The notes beneath the pieces were generated by a model. That model made no database searches. It had not been told where the DNA came from and worked only from the letters and a program-made list of their open reading frames with translations. The position numbers were made by a program, and so were the translations under genes. A stretch of 64,000 bases of DNA from Gudongella oleilytica (GTDB lineage Bacteria > Bacillota > Clostridia > Tissierellales > Tissierellaceae). This document shows positions 1 through 7,782 of this stretch, piece by piece (positions within the stretch are counted from its first letter, which is position 1; every line of letters begins with the position of its first letter). The stretch covers positions 1,860,001 to 1,924,000 of the forward strand of contig NZ_CP035130.1 in the NCBI RefSeq assembly GCF_004101785.1, in the 5' to 3' direction.

Positions 1-1019
1 TCAACTATTATTGGCTGAAGCCTTCTTTCCAGGGCTGAATCCTTTTCAATATGCTTTCTGTACTCATCGATTGTAGTTGCCCCAACTATCTGGAGCTCTC
101 CTCTTGCAAGAGTGGGCTTCAGTATATTGGATGCATCGATAGCTCCTTCAGCTGCCCCAGCTCCGACTATGGTATGCATCTCGTCAATAAATAGGATTAC
201 ATCTCCCTGTTCCTTGAGCTCCTTCATAACTGATTTCAGTCTTTCCTCAAATTCGCCCCTGTACTTCGCTCCTGCTACCATCCCAGGAAGATCAAGGGTC
301 ACTATCCTCTTGTCTTTGATTATCTCAGGCACATCCCCCTCCACGATCTTCTGGGCTAAGCCTTCAGCGATCGCTGTCTTTCCAACTCCGGGCTCACCTA
401 TGAGCACAGGATTATTCTTTGTCCTTCTGCTAAGGACCTGAATGACTCTTTCGATTTCCCTGGTTCTTCCTATTACCGGGTCGATCTCTCCATTTTGAGC
501 CATCTTATTGAGATCTATGCTGTATTTTTCAAGGTTTGTCGCCTGTTTTTTCTCATTGTTCGGGGTTTGCTGCTTTGCTGTAGTCTCAGTCATCCTCTTG
601 GCTACCTCCTGGGCAAGCTTTGCGGGGTCTACTCCAAGCCTCTTAAGTATAGCAGTAGCTATGCCCTCACCTTCAGCTATAAGACCCAGAAGAAGATGCT
701 CTGTGCTTACATAATTGTGCCCGAAGTTCCTGGCCTCGCCGAACGCCAGCTCAAATATTTTCTTTGTTCTTGGAGTCATCCCTACAATCTCAACGCTTTC
801 AGGGCCCATTCCGACGATATCGTAAACCTCTTTCCTTGCCTTTTCAAGAGTCACTCCCATTTCCTTAAGGGTTACTGCAGCAATACCCTGCTCCTCAGCC
901 ATAAGTCCCAATAGCAGGTGCTCAGTTCCCACATAGTTGTGATTGAATTTCTTAGCTTCCTCCTGAGCAAGCATTATTGATTTTTGAGCTCTCTCTGTAA
1001 ATCTTCCAAACATTCCCAT
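1..1019 (-). CDS. clpC: ATP-dependent Clp protease ATP-binding subunit ClpC (N-terminal part)
   Basis: AAA+ unfoldase that feeds proteins to ClpP in the cytosol. About 340 codons are visible before the window edge truncates the gene inside the first ATPase domain. Seen: two Clp_N repeats ([13 protein letters not shown] near residue 27 and [13 protein letters not shown] near 101), a linker, Walker A GEPGVGKT at about 208-215 and Walker [11 protein letters not shown]. The start [12 protein letters not shown] matches the family N-terminus and follows a GGAGG site. It is the last gene of the ctsR-mcsA-mcsB-clpC operon, 12 nt after mcsB, so it should be repressed by CtsR. Family identity is certain; the D2 domain and C-terminus are outside the window. 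Confidence 0.96.
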   Translation of the reverse strand, partial: MGMFGRFTERAQKSIMLAQEEAKKFNHNYVGTEHLLLGLMAEEQGIAAVTLKEMGVTLEKARKEVYDIVGMGPESVEIVGMTPRTKKIFELAFGEARNFGHNYVSTEHLLLGLIAEGEGIATAILKRLGVDPAKLAQEVAKRMTETTAKQQTPNNEKKQATNLEKYSIDLNKMAQNGEIDPVIGRTREIERVIQVLSRRTKNNPVLIGEPGVGKTAIAEGLAQKIVEGDVPEIIKDKRIVTLDLPGMVAGAKYRGEFEERLKSVMKELKEQGDVILFIDEMHTIVGAGAAEGAIDASNILKPTLARGELQIVGATTIDEYRKHIEKDSALERRLQPIIV

Positions 1020-1031
1020 ACGTTACCTCCA

Positions 1032-2048
1032 CTAATTAAAGTATTCTCTAAGCAGCTCAGCCCTGAGCATGTCTCTTTCAGCCTGGCTCATCGCTCTTCC
1101 GTAGCCGCTCTGTATGCTTCCTGCCTTTATCTCTATCATTTCCCTTATCAAATCGCTGCCGTTATAGCCCTCCAGCAAAGATACATCACACCCAAGCTTG
1201 ATCACAGATATTAGCTCCATAGCCTCACGGGAGGAGATGGTCCTTGCATATCGCAATGCACCAAGAGCCCTGTAAACTCTGTCCTGAAACTCCAGATTCT
1301 TTTTATCAAGCAGGAACAGCCTCGTATTCCTTTCTCTCGTGATAAGCTGATGGACCACACGCTCAAGCTTCTCCAGAATCTCCTCCTCAGTCTCACCAAG
1401 GGTGAGTTGATTGGAAACCTGATACAGGTGGCCTACAGCCTCAGTACCCTCGCCATATATCCCTCTTATGGTAAGACCTATCTTCTTCAAAGCATCTATT
1501 ATTCCCCCGATGTGTCCTGTTATGGATACAGCAGGCATATGGAGCATTACAGATGCTCTCAGTCCTGTTCCGGTATTTGTGGGACAAGCCGTCAGATATC
1601 CGTATTCTCCATCAAAGGCATAATCCAGTTTATCCTCAAGAGCGTCGTCAACCTGGGAGCAAAGCCCCCACCCTTCAGCAAGAGCCAAGCCCGGCAAAAG
1701 AGTCTGAAGCCTTATGTGATCCTCCTCGTTGACCATTATCGTTACCTTCTCATCTTCTCTTACGGAAAAACCACTCTTCTCAGACTGCTCTACCAATACG
1801 GGGCTGATCAGATGCTCCTCCATAAGTCTCATTCTTTCTCTGGGTTCCAGGGACGACATTTCAAAATGCCTGTAGCTGCCCTCCTCAAAGGAGCTGTCGA
1901 TAGCATCCCTCACTATTTCAAGAACCTTTCTTGCCTCCTGCTGGTCGGCATATATTGGAAATGGATGCTCCCTAAGGTTCCTTGCTACCCTTATTCTGGT
2001 GCTTACAACAACATCATTGTAATCGGCGTCTGAAAGCCACTTAGTCAT
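1032..2048 (-). CDS. mcsB: Protein-arginine kinase McsB
   Basis: Phosphorylates arginine residues on proteins, including CtsR, marking them for ClpC-ClpP degradation. It belongs to the phosphagen (guanido) kinase family. Seen: STRIRVARNL near the N-terminus, the substrate-loop motif VNEEDHIRLQ, and the CPTNTGTGLRASV signature. 338 residues from the chosen ATG, slightly shorter than Bacillus McsB (about 360). I start at MTKWLSDAD because GAGGTG is well spaced before it; the GTG nine bases upstream lies inside that ribosome binding site. The start overlaps the end of mcsA by 8 nt, implying translational coupling. Confidence 0.95.
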   Translation of the reverse strand: MTKWLSDADYNDVVVSTRIRVARNLREHPFPIYADQQEARKVLEIVRDAIDSSFEEGSYRHFEMSSLEPRERMRLMEEHLISPVLVEQSEKSGFSVREDEKVTIMVNEEDHIRLQTLLPGLALAEGWGLCSQVDDALEDKLDYAFDGEYGYLTACPTNTGTGLRASVMLHMPAVSITGHIGGIIDALKKIGLTIRGIYGEGTEAVGHLYQVSNQLTLGETEEEILEKLERVVHQLITRERNTRLFLLDKKNLEFQDRVYRALGALRYARTISSREAMELISVIKLGCDVSLLEGYNGSDLIREMIEIKAGSIQSGYGRAMSQAERDMLRAELLREYFN

Positions 2049-2529
2049 TGCTCTCACCTCTGTCCTTAAGCTCCAGCTGTTCCCTGACCCTCTTTATCTC
2101 ATCTCTGATGACAGCTGCTTTTTCATACTCCTCAGCCGAGACAGCCTGCTCCAGCTGTCGGGTCAGCTCCTCGATATCCTTTTTCAGCTTCAATCTCGGG
2201 AAACCTCTTTTCGGCATCTTTCCCCTATGCTGAGTGTGTCCATGTATACCCTTGATCACGCCTTTAAGCTCATTTCCAAATGCCTCATAGCATTTTGCGC
2301 ATCCAAGCTTGCCCGTTGCCTTGAACTTCTCATAGCTCAACCCGCATTCGGGGCATCTGGTATTTATTGCTAATCCCTCAAAAAGCTTGTGAAGCGGAAA
2401 TTTACCTCCTATCTGGTCCTGGATACCTGCTGCACATATCTCACAAAGATGGTGCTCCTCAACTAATCCATTTATTACTCCCGTATAATGCACTCTTGCT
2501 TCTCTTTTTTTACACGATTCGCAAAGCAT
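2041..2529 (-). CDS. mcsA: McsA, zinc-binding activator of McsB
   Basis: Adaptor that binds and activates the McsB arginine kinase and modulates CtsR. Seen: four CxxC pairs (LCESC at the start, LCEIC, RCPEC, GCAKC) able to bind zinc, then a C-terminal UvrB/UvrC-type helical motif (EEYEKAAVIRDEIKRVREQL). The start MLCESC is preferred: AAGGAG lies 7 nt upstream, whereas the ATG six bases earlier is almost in contact with it. Second gene of the CtsR regulon operon. Confidence 0.94.
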   Translation of the reverse strand: MLCESCKKREARVHYTGVINGLVEEHHLCEICAAGIQDQIGGKFPLHKLFEGLAINTRCPECGLSYEKFKATGKLGCAKCYEAFGNELKGVIKGIHGHTQHRGKMPKRGFPRLKLKKDIEELTRQLEQAVSAEEYEKAAVIRDEIKRVREQLELKDRGESND

Positions 2530-2544
2530 GACCATTCTCCTTAT

Positions 2545-3000
2545 TTAATCTATAAGCACCAGTAGTATATTCCTCAAGACAGAAGCCCTTATGGCATTCT
2601 TGCTCCTTGCATCGCAGTCGAATGCACGATCGCTTATAGCAGCACGTACAATTTCCGCCTCTTTCTTATTTATTATGCCTTCCTCATTAAGTGCTGTTAT
2701 GATCTCATTAGCCTTATGCTCAGTTATTGAATCTCCAAGGATGTTCTTCAGTATGTTGTTGATGTTGAGGTCATCCTGAAGCCTTACTTTTACTATCTTA
2801 ATATACCCACCGCCGCCTCTTCTACTCTCGATATAGTATCCTTTATATGGGCTGAATCTCGTACTCAAAACATAATTGATCTGAGATGGTGCACAATCAA
2901 AATAGTTGGCCAGTTCATTCCTCTGTATCTCAATAATGCCGTCAGCCTGCTCCAACAGCTCCTTGATAAAGCTTTCAATGTTGTTGCTGAGTCCAGCCAT
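2545..3000 (-). CDS. ctsR: Transcriptional repressor CtsR
   Basis: Class III heat-shock repressor of clp genes. Seen: winged helix-turn-helix N-terminal region (LANYFDCAPSQINYVLSTRF), the glycine-rich wing RRGGGGYIKI that contacts DNA and senses temperature in the family, and a C-terminal dimerisation region. 151 residues, the usual length. A GGAGTTG ribosome binding site precedes the ATG. First gene of the operon, with its own operator about 20 nt upstream, so it is autoregulated. Confidence 0.96.
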   Translation of the reverse strand: MAGLSNNIESFIKELLEQADGIIEIQRNELANYFDCAPSQINYVLSTRFSPYKGYYIESRRGGGGYIKIVKVRLQDDLNINNILKNILGDSITEHKANEIITALNEEGIINKKEAEIVRAAISDRAFDCDARSKNAIRASVLRNILLVLID

Positions 3001-3020
3001 ATGATCAACTCCTTCCTGAC

Positions 3021-3037
3021 TTTGACTTTCTTTGTCT
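3021..3037 (-). promoter_or_regulatory. CtsR operator
   Basis: On the minus strand the sequence reads AGACAAA-GAA-AGTCAAA. The established CtsR consensus is a direct heptad repeat (A/G)GTCAAA-NAN-(A/G)GTCAAA; 16 of 17 positions agree. It lies between the upstream terminator and ctsR, 20 nt before the start codon, so bound CtsR would block the promoter or early elongation. Confidence 0.88.
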
Positions 3038-3044
3038 TTTACCC

Positions 3045-3075
3045 TAAAAAATAACGCTTATTCAGCGTTATTTTA
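3045..3075 (-). terminator. Rho-independent terminator of the transglutaminase-like gene
   Basis: Minus-strand hairpin with an 11-bp stem (AAAATAACGCT / AGCGTTATTTT, plus-strand arms 3048-3058 and 3064-3074) and a 5-nt loop, followed by a T-rich tract. The stop codon of the upstream gene lies inside the hairpin. It insulates the ctsR operon. Confidence 0.85.
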
Positions 3076-3849
3076 ATACTCTTTAGTTTTTGTATAATCG
3101 ACTGGATCCTGAAGCATTTCCCGTTCTATGCCTGCACTCTTATAGGCTGCATCGTAGGTTGTATCTATCAAGTGCCATTTACCGTCTATAAGGACCTCGT
3201 TCCAGGCGTGATACGCAGCAAGGTCGATCCTATAGCCCTTCACAAGCTTTGTTGGGATACCATTAAGACGCATCAGTCCTGCAAATAAAGCTGCGTAGTC
3301 GTAACATATACCCTTCCCGGAATCGATTGTATCGTCTATATTAGGAATATAATCCGCTTTCAGTGTGTTGATCTTATCAAAGTCGTAGCTAATGTTTCCG
3401 GTTATATAGGAATACACCGCACTGAGCTTTTCAGTGTCAGTCTTCTCACTTAGCCTCAATGCGTTTGAAAGCTCAGTCAGCTTCAAGGAACCGCTCCAGT
3501 AAACAGGCTGTGCCGATTCAATATATGAAGGATCTCCAATGGAATGGACACTCTCAGTACCTATAACCTGATATCTGTTTCCTTCAATATTCTTTAGTAT
3601 CTTTATGGTGTATAAGCCTTCCCCCAGCTGCAATGGAATGGCTTCTCCTGCTCTTGTCAGGGGATAAACGTAGTTTTCGCCGCTCTTTTCAACCATTATT
3701 CTCATATCCGGACCATACAGAGCACTTTCTATCATTGCAGTGCCTTTTCCAGATGCGATTATATCATATGATGCGTCTCCAAAGGAGCTTGTCGAAAACC
3801 CAAATAAAAAGACAAATACCAACAGAAGGCAAATAGATCTACCCCGCAC
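3073..3849 (-). CDS. Secreted transglutaminase-like (papain-fold) protein
   Basis: 258 residues with a signal peptide (ICLLLVFVFLFGF) and a C-terminal transglutaminase-like domain. The expected catalytic triad is visible: Cys182 in GKGICYDYAA, His214 in AAYHAWNEV, Asp229 in HLIDTTYD. Such domains act as transglutaminases or peptidases outside the cell; the substrate here is unknown. The start is GTG, preceded by AAGGAG that immediately follows the c-di-GMP riboswitch, so translation is probably controlled by that switch. Monocistronic, between its own promoter (3980-4007) and terminator. Confidence 0.85.
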   Translation of the reverse strand: MRGRSICLLLVFVFLFGFSTSSFGDASYDIIASGKGTAMIESALYGPDMRIMVEKSGENYVYPLTRAGEAIPLQLGEGLYTIKILKNIEGNRYQVIGTESVHSIGDPSYIESAQPVYWSGSLKLTELSNALRLSEKTDTEKLSAVYSYITGNISYDFDKINTLKADYIPNIDDTIDSGKGICYDYAALFAGLMRLNGIPTKLVKGYRIDLAAYHAWNEVLIDGKWHLIDTTYDAAYKSAGIEREMLQDPVDYTKTKEY

Positions 3850-3858
3850 ACTAAACTC

Positions 3859-3938
3859 TCCTTTCGGTAGCTGGCTGCCATTTCAGGCCCTATAGCTTTG
3901 CGTCCCTGGCTTTCGCCAGGTTTGCCTTTATCGTTTGA
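3859..3938 (-). ncRNA. Cyclic-di-GMP-I (GEMM-I) riboswitch
   Basis: The minus-strand leader contains the conserved blocks of the GEMM-I aptamer in order: GATAAAGGCAAACC, a P2 stem closed by a GAAA tetraloop (CCTGGC-GAAA-GCCAGG), GGGACGCAAAGC, then AGGGCCT, ATGGCAGCC and CTACCG. The ribosome binding site AAGGAG follows CTACCG directly and no terminator lies between aptamer and GTG start, so control is probably translational. Target: the secreted transglutaminase-like gene. Confidence 0.95.
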
Positions 3939-3979
3939 CAGTTCAACGAGAGGATTCCTCCCTGTTACTTGTCAACTTA

Positions 3980-4007
3980 ATTATACCACACAATAAGCTT
4001 TTGTAAA
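3980..4007 (-). promoter_or_regulatory. Sigma-A-type promoter of the riboswitch transcript
   Basis: Minus strand: TTTACA (4002-4007), 16-nt spacer, TATAAT (3980-3985). The predicted start lies about 35 nt before the aptamer. Confidence 0.75.
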
Positions 4008-4011
4008 CCAT

Positions 4012-4042
4012 ATAAAAGCCCGACTGATTTGATCAGCCGGGC
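4012..4042 (-). terminator. Terminator of the EF-G-like gene
   Basis: Hairpin with 11-nt arms (4018-4028 and 4032-4042, GCCCGACTGAT / ATCAGCCGGGC), 3-nt loop, followed on the minus strand by TTTTATA. It lies 10 nt after the stop codon. Confidence 0.9.
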
Positions 4043-4051
4043 AGACAGACA

Positions 4052-6121
4052 TTAATGATTCTCTCTTTCAGCCTTGTATTCGTTTATGATCTTTTCTGCA
4101 ATCATCGCAGGAACTTCCTCGTACCTTGTGAATTCCATTGTGAAGCTTCCTCTTGCCTGAGTCATGGCTCTTAAGTCTATTGCATACTCAAACATCTCAG
4201 AATGAGGTGCCTCGGCAGTTATCTTTTGTGAACCGTCAGCCTGCTGCTCCATTCCAAGGATCCTTCCCCTTCTTTTATTCATATCGCCCATAACATCTCC
4301 CATGTATGCTTCAGGGATAACTATGTCAACCTTTACGATCGGCTCCAGAAGAACTGGCTTTGCAGCCTCCATACCCTTCTTGAATGCAAGCTGAGCAGCC
4401 AATTTAAACGCCATCTCGTTGGAGTCAACGTCATGATATGAACCGTCAAACAATGTAGCCTTAACGTTAACTACAGGACATCCGGCAAGAATACCATGCT
4501 CAAGCGATTCCCTCAAGCCCTTCTCAACTGCAGGCCAGAAGTTTCTTGGGACAGAACCTCCGAAGATCTCTTCAGCAAAAACGAATTCTTCTTCGCACGG
4601 CTCAAACCTTATATGAACGTCTCCATACTGACCAGCTCCGCCTGATTGCTTCTTATGCTTGCCCTGAACGGAAGCAGTTCCCTTGATTGTCTCTCTGTAT
4701 GCGATCTTAGGGCTCTTAAGAAGTACATCTACCCCAAAGTTTTGCTTAAGCTTGTCGACTATAACAGCAAGCTGCATGTTTCCCTGCCCGCCGATAAGAA
4801 GCTGCTTGGTCTCTGTATTTCTTTCAATGACGAATGTTGGATCCTCATCCATAAGCTTATTGAGGGATGTACCGATCTTTTCCTCGTCGCCCTTGTTCTT
4901 TGGCTCAACTGCCATGAAAAGTGTGGGCTGCGGATAGCTTATCGTATCGTAAAGTGTTTGGTTACCCTTATCGCAAAGGGTATCTCCTGTCTGGGTATAG
5001 TTGAGCTTTGACGTCGCTCCAATGTCCCCTGCCTGGATCTCAGTAACCTCAAGCTGGTTCTTTCCTCTTAGAAGGAACAAGCCGCCCAGCTTCTCAGTTT
5101 TATCCTTGGTAGAGTTGAATACCTCTGTATCCTTTGTTATCTTGCCTGAAACGACCTTAAACAAAGTCAGCTTGCCTACGAACGGGTCAACGATAGTCTT
5201 GAAAACTACTGCTGAGAACGGTTCGCTGACATCGACCTTTCTGATTATCTCCTTGTCGTCCTTGGTTCCCTTGAAGGTCCCTACGTCTGCAGGAGATGGA
5301 ATGTATTTCCGGATCATTTCAAGTAGGAAGTCAGCGCCGATCGTTTTCTCAGCTGATCCAACCACCAATGGTGCCAGGTCTCCAGATGCAACCGATGCCT
5401 TTATTCCCTTTTCAACCTCTTCAGGAGTGAACTCCTCGCCCTCGAAGTACTTCTCCATGAGTTCCTCGTCTGATTCAGCAATTTTTTCCATCAGGCTTTC
5501 CCTGATTTCCTCCACCGCTGATTTCATGTCTGCAGGGACAGGTATCTCTTTCCTTACCTTCCCGTTGTATTCATACGCTTTTCCATCTATAACGCTAACG
5601 AAGCCCCTGAAATCGTTTGACAATCCGATTGGAAGAGCAAATGGTATGATCTTCTCGCCCAGCTCTGATTTCAGATCCTCCAGCAATTTTTCAAAGTTTA
5701 TATTCTCCTTGTCCATCTTGTTTACGAAGACGATCCTTGGAGTTGAATATTTTTCAAGATTTTTCCATGCTTTCTCCGTGCCCACCTCTATCCCTGAGGA
5801 TACGTCAACAAGAAGAATTGAGCCTTCACTTGCCCTTTTGGCACCGTACATCTCGCCTACGAAGTCGAAATATCCTGGAGTGTCAAGCAGATTGAATTTA
5901 TAGTTGTCCCACTCAATGGGGATAACAGATGTTCCGATAGAGACCTTTCTTGCGATCTCCTGTTTGTCGAAGTCAGATACTGTATTTCCGTCAGTTACCT
6001 TTCCTTGTCTTGTAGTAACACCTGTTGCAAAGAGGATTGCTTCAGTTAAAGTGGTTTTTCCGTTGCTGCTGTGTCCAAGCAAAGCTACATTTCTGATTTT
6101 ATCCGTAGGATAAGCTTTCAA
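4052..6121 (-). CDS. Elongation factor G paralogue (EF-G-like GTPase)
   Basis: 689-residue translational GTPase with EF-G domain order: G domain with P-loop GHSSNGKT (divergent from the canonical GHIDAGKT), switch region DTPGYFDF, NKMD guanine motif, then domains II-V. It resembles the EF-G-like paralogues found beside true fusA in Clostridia; the family role (recycling, stalled ribosomes or regulation) is not settled and no ribosomal-protein neighbours support a fusA role. The likely start is TTG (MKAYPTDK) after a GGGGGG tract; the nearby ATG is out of frame. It has its own promoter and an unusual 200-nt leader. Confidence 0.88.
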   Translation of the reverse strand: MKAYPTDKIRNVALLGHSSNGKTTLTEAILFATGVTTRQGKVTDGNTVSDFDKQEIARKVSIGTSVIPIEWDNYKFNLLDTPGYFDFVGEMYGAKRASEGSILLVDVSSGIEVGTEKAWKNLEKYSTPRIVFVNKMDKENINFEKLLEDLKSELGEKIIPFALPIGLSNDFRGFVSVIDGKAYEYNGKVRKEIPVPADMKSAVEEIRESLMEKIAESDEELMEKYFEGEEFTPEEVEKGIKASVASGDLAPLVVGSAEKTIGADFLLEMIRKYIPSPADVGTFKGTKDDKEIIRKVDVSEPFSAVVFKTIVDPFVGKLTLFKVVSGKITKDTEVFNSTKDKTEKLGGLFLLRGKNQLEVTEIQAGDIGATSKLNYTQTGDTLCDKGNQTLYDTISYPQPTLFMAVEPKNKGDEEKIGTSLNKLMDEDPTFVIERNTETKQLLIGGQGNMQLAVIVDKLKQNFGVDVLLKSPKIAYRETIKGTASVQGKHKKQSGGAGQYGDVHIRFEPCEEEFVFAEEIFGGSVPRNFWPAVEKGLRESLEHGILAGCPVVNVKATLFDGSYHDVDSNEMAFKLAAQLAFKKGMEAAKPVLLEPIVKVDIVIPEAYMGDVMGDMNKRRGRILGMEQQADGSQKITAEAPHSEMFEYAIDLRAMTQARGSFTMEFTRYEEVPAMIAEKIINEYKAERENH

Positions 6122-6326
6122 GATACATTCCCCCCAACTAAATTTAAGTACAACGAGGCTAAAACATCCGCCAACTATTCACGCTGCACAGACCATTTTC
6201 GTACCCTATCACCCGGGACCTGACCATCTATTATGGAAACGGTATAGTGCGATTGCTACTGTTGATTCAAGATCATCTCAACCCTTTTAAATTAAAGCAA
6301 TTTTCAAACAAGTTGAAATACTACAC
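6122..6326 (-). other. Long unexplained 5' leader of the EF-G-like gene
   Basis: About 205 nt lie between the predicted transcription start and the TTG codon. They contain several short inverted repeats (GTTGA...TCAAC; CCAT-AATAG-ATGG; GTCCC...GGGTAC on the minus strand). I recognise no known riboswitch. It may be a structured regulatory leader. Confidence 0.4.
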
Positions 6327-6332
6327 CCATAC

Positions 6333-6361
6333 ATTATAACATGAAACCTTTTCATAATCAA
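6333..6361 (-). promoter_or_regulatory. Promoter of the EF-G-like gene
   Basis: Minus strand: TTGATT (6356-6361), 17-nt spacer, TATAAT (6333-6338). Confidence 0.75.
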
Positions 6362-6400
6362 AAAATAATTTACCGGCACAGAGGCTACTCTGGTGCCGGT
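6362..6400 (-). terminator. Terminator of the alkA-type/DsrE-like operon
   Basis: Strong hairpin ACCGGCAC-AGAG / CTCT-GGTGCCGGT (arms 6372-6383 and 6388-6400, one bulge) 10 nt after the DsrE-like stop codon, followed on the minus strand by an AT-rich tract ending in six T. It partly overlaps the upstream promoter region of the EF-G-like gene. Confidence 0.85.
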
Positions 6401-6409
6401 TTAACAGAG

Positions 6410-6748
6410 CTATAAAGTGATTATCTCGTATCCTTGTGCTAAGTACTGCTCCATCGAGGGATGTCCCTGAAGGTCTCCCTTAAGCGGTATTCCGGTTGTC
6501 TCGTTAAATTCAAGGCATCCAAGCTTTGCTGAACAAGCCCTGCATATGCAATCAAACAAGCCTTTCTCCTTGGCTTTAAGGTACAATGGGTTTTTTGATT
6601 CCTCAAGGGGCTTTAGTAGCTGCACTGCCTCTCCCTCCATCACTATTAACGCCTTTATCCCCTTTGAATCCAGATCCAGAGCATTCAAGAGCAGGTGGGC
6701 AAAGCACATCTCATTTCCTCTGAATGCAAAAAATGCAATTTTTCTCAT
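6410..6748 (-). CDS. DsrE-like conserved protein
   Basis: 112 residues. MRKIAFFAFRGNEMCFAHLLLNAL and the central KALIVMEGEA strand resemble DsrE/DsrF-like proteins of anaerobes, sulfur-relay related folds of unknown role. Cysteines occur in FDCICRACSAKLGC, four within a short loop, which could be redox active or bind metal. Its ATG overlaps the stop codon of the upstream DNA glycosylase by 4 nt, so the two are co-translated. The function is not known. Confidence 0.7.
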   Translation of the reverse strand: MRKIAFFAFRGNEMCFAHLLLNALDLDSKGIKALIVMEGEAVQLLKPLEESKNPLYLKAKEKGLFDCICRACSAKLGCLEFNETTGIPLKGDLQGHPSMEQYLAQGYEIITL

Positions 6749-7386
6749 ATCAACTCCTCCTCGTATAATACAGATTCCCAGTTATCCATACCAGCAAGCT
6801 TCCAAAAATATAAGGAGGCAACTGTACAGTAAGGGCTCAGTTTAGCCCTGAGCAACTCAAAGTCAGTCTTTGAAAGCTCCTTGAGTCCATAAGCTCTCAT
6901 TATGCCTCTCCTGATCCCCAAGTCCAGGTAGCTGAATACGTTTGGTCTCTGAAGGGAGAAAATCAACATCATTTCGGCTGTCCAGACCCCTACCCCCTTT
7001 AATGATACCAAGGTATCAATAACCTCCTGGTCATCCATTGAATACAGGGCATTAAAGTCTACTTCCCCTTCTATAGAAGCTCTTGCAGCCCCCATTATAT
7101 ACTCTGCTTTCCTGCCACTAAGACCGCATGACCTCAATTCCTCAAAGGACAACCTGGATATGCTTTCAACGGAGATTCCCCCGGCCTTTTGCGACAGCCT
7201 TTCCTTGACTGTTTCTGCTGCTTTGGTCGAGATCTGCTGGCTTATAATACTCGAAACCAAAGCCTTAAAAATATCAGGCTCTACAGCTCTTTCCACATGA
7301 CCAAGAGAACCTATAAGTCTGTTCATTGTTTCATCTGAAAAGCGCAGATGATTCTTCTCTGTTTCACCATACTTAAATATTTCCAT
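6745..7386 (-). CDS. DNA-3-methyladenine glycosylase (AlkA-like, HhH-GPD)
   Basis: Base-excision repair glycosylase removing alkylated purines. Seen: SIISQQISTKAAETVKERL, the helix-hairpin-helix LVSLKGVGVWTAEMML, and FSYLDLGIRRG carrying the catalytic Asp and the family DLGxRxG motif. 213 residues from the chosen ATG (MEIFKYGETEKN), which has GAGG 7 nt upstream. Reading frame continues 55 codons upstream, but that stretch overlaps the divergent gene and looks non-coding. It lacks the N-terminal domain of E. coli AlkA, like short clostridial and archaeal forms. Confidence 0.85.
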   Translation of the reverse strand: MEIFKYGETEKNHLRFSDETMNRLIGSLGHVERAVEPDIFKALVSSIISQQISTKAAETVKERLSQKAGGISVESISRLSFEELRSCGLSGRKAEYIMGAARASIEGEVDFNALYSMDDQEVIDTLVSLKGVGVWTAEMMLIFSLQRPNVFSYLDLGIRRGIMRAYGLKELSKTDFELLRAKLSPYCTVASLYFWKLAGMDNWESVLYEEELI

Positions 7387-7458
7387 TGAATACCTCATTC
7401 GTTTCTTTATTTTATTAACATATGCTATAATCTTATCAATAATCAGAAAGGAGAAATC

Positions 7459-7776
7459 ATGATGCCCAATTCTAAGACTGAACAAAAAAAACTTAAGGAA
7501 AAAGAGATCATCAGTCTTATGATCTCCATTTACTGCAATGGTAACGGTCATACCAAAGGCGATTTTTGCGATTCCTGCAGAGCCCTTGAGAAATACTCAC
7601 ATAGAAGGATCGAAAGCTGTCCTTATTCGGATACCAAAACCTTTTGCTCAGCATGTAAGACCCATTGCTTTGCTCCTGAGGAGAGGGAGAAAATCCGCAC
7701 AGTCATGAGATACTCCGGCCCGAGAATGCTCTTCCATAATCCAGTCATGCTCTTAAAGCACCTTATTCTGGGCTGA
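7459..7776 (+). CDS. Nitrous oxide-stimulated promoter family protein
   Basis: 105 residues, matching the small cysteine-rich family so named: MISIYCNGNGH, CDSCRALEKYSHRRIESCPYS, FCSACKTHCF and the highly conserved VMRYSGPRML near the C-terminus. Three CxxC-type pairs plus histidines suggest metal binding. The function is unknown. GAAAGGAG lies upstream of adjacent ATG codons. It is one of few plus-strand genes, divergent from the glycosylase. Confidence 0.85.
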   Translation: MMPNSKTEQKKLKEKEIISLMISIYCNGNGHTKGDFCDSCRALEKYSHRRIESCPYSDTKTFCSACKTHCFAPEEREKIRTVMRYSGPRMLFHNPVMLLKHLILG

Positions 7777-7782
7777 CAATCA

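Noticed and set aside
5001-5903. 300-codon open frame on the plus strand
   Set aside because: It is the antisense shadow of the EF-G-like gene, Ser-rich and without motifs. Similar antisense frames over ileS, hsdR and the decarboxylase genes were dropped for the same reason.
6195-6225. GGTCAGGTCC on the minus strand, as in the SRP RNA apical loop
   Set aside because: The required following sequence GGAAGGAAGCAGCC is absent, so this is not SRP RNA.
7387-7551. Longer N-terminus for the AlkA-like glycosylase
   Set aside because: The extra 55 codons overlap the divergent gene, lack family similarity and lie upstream of a better start.
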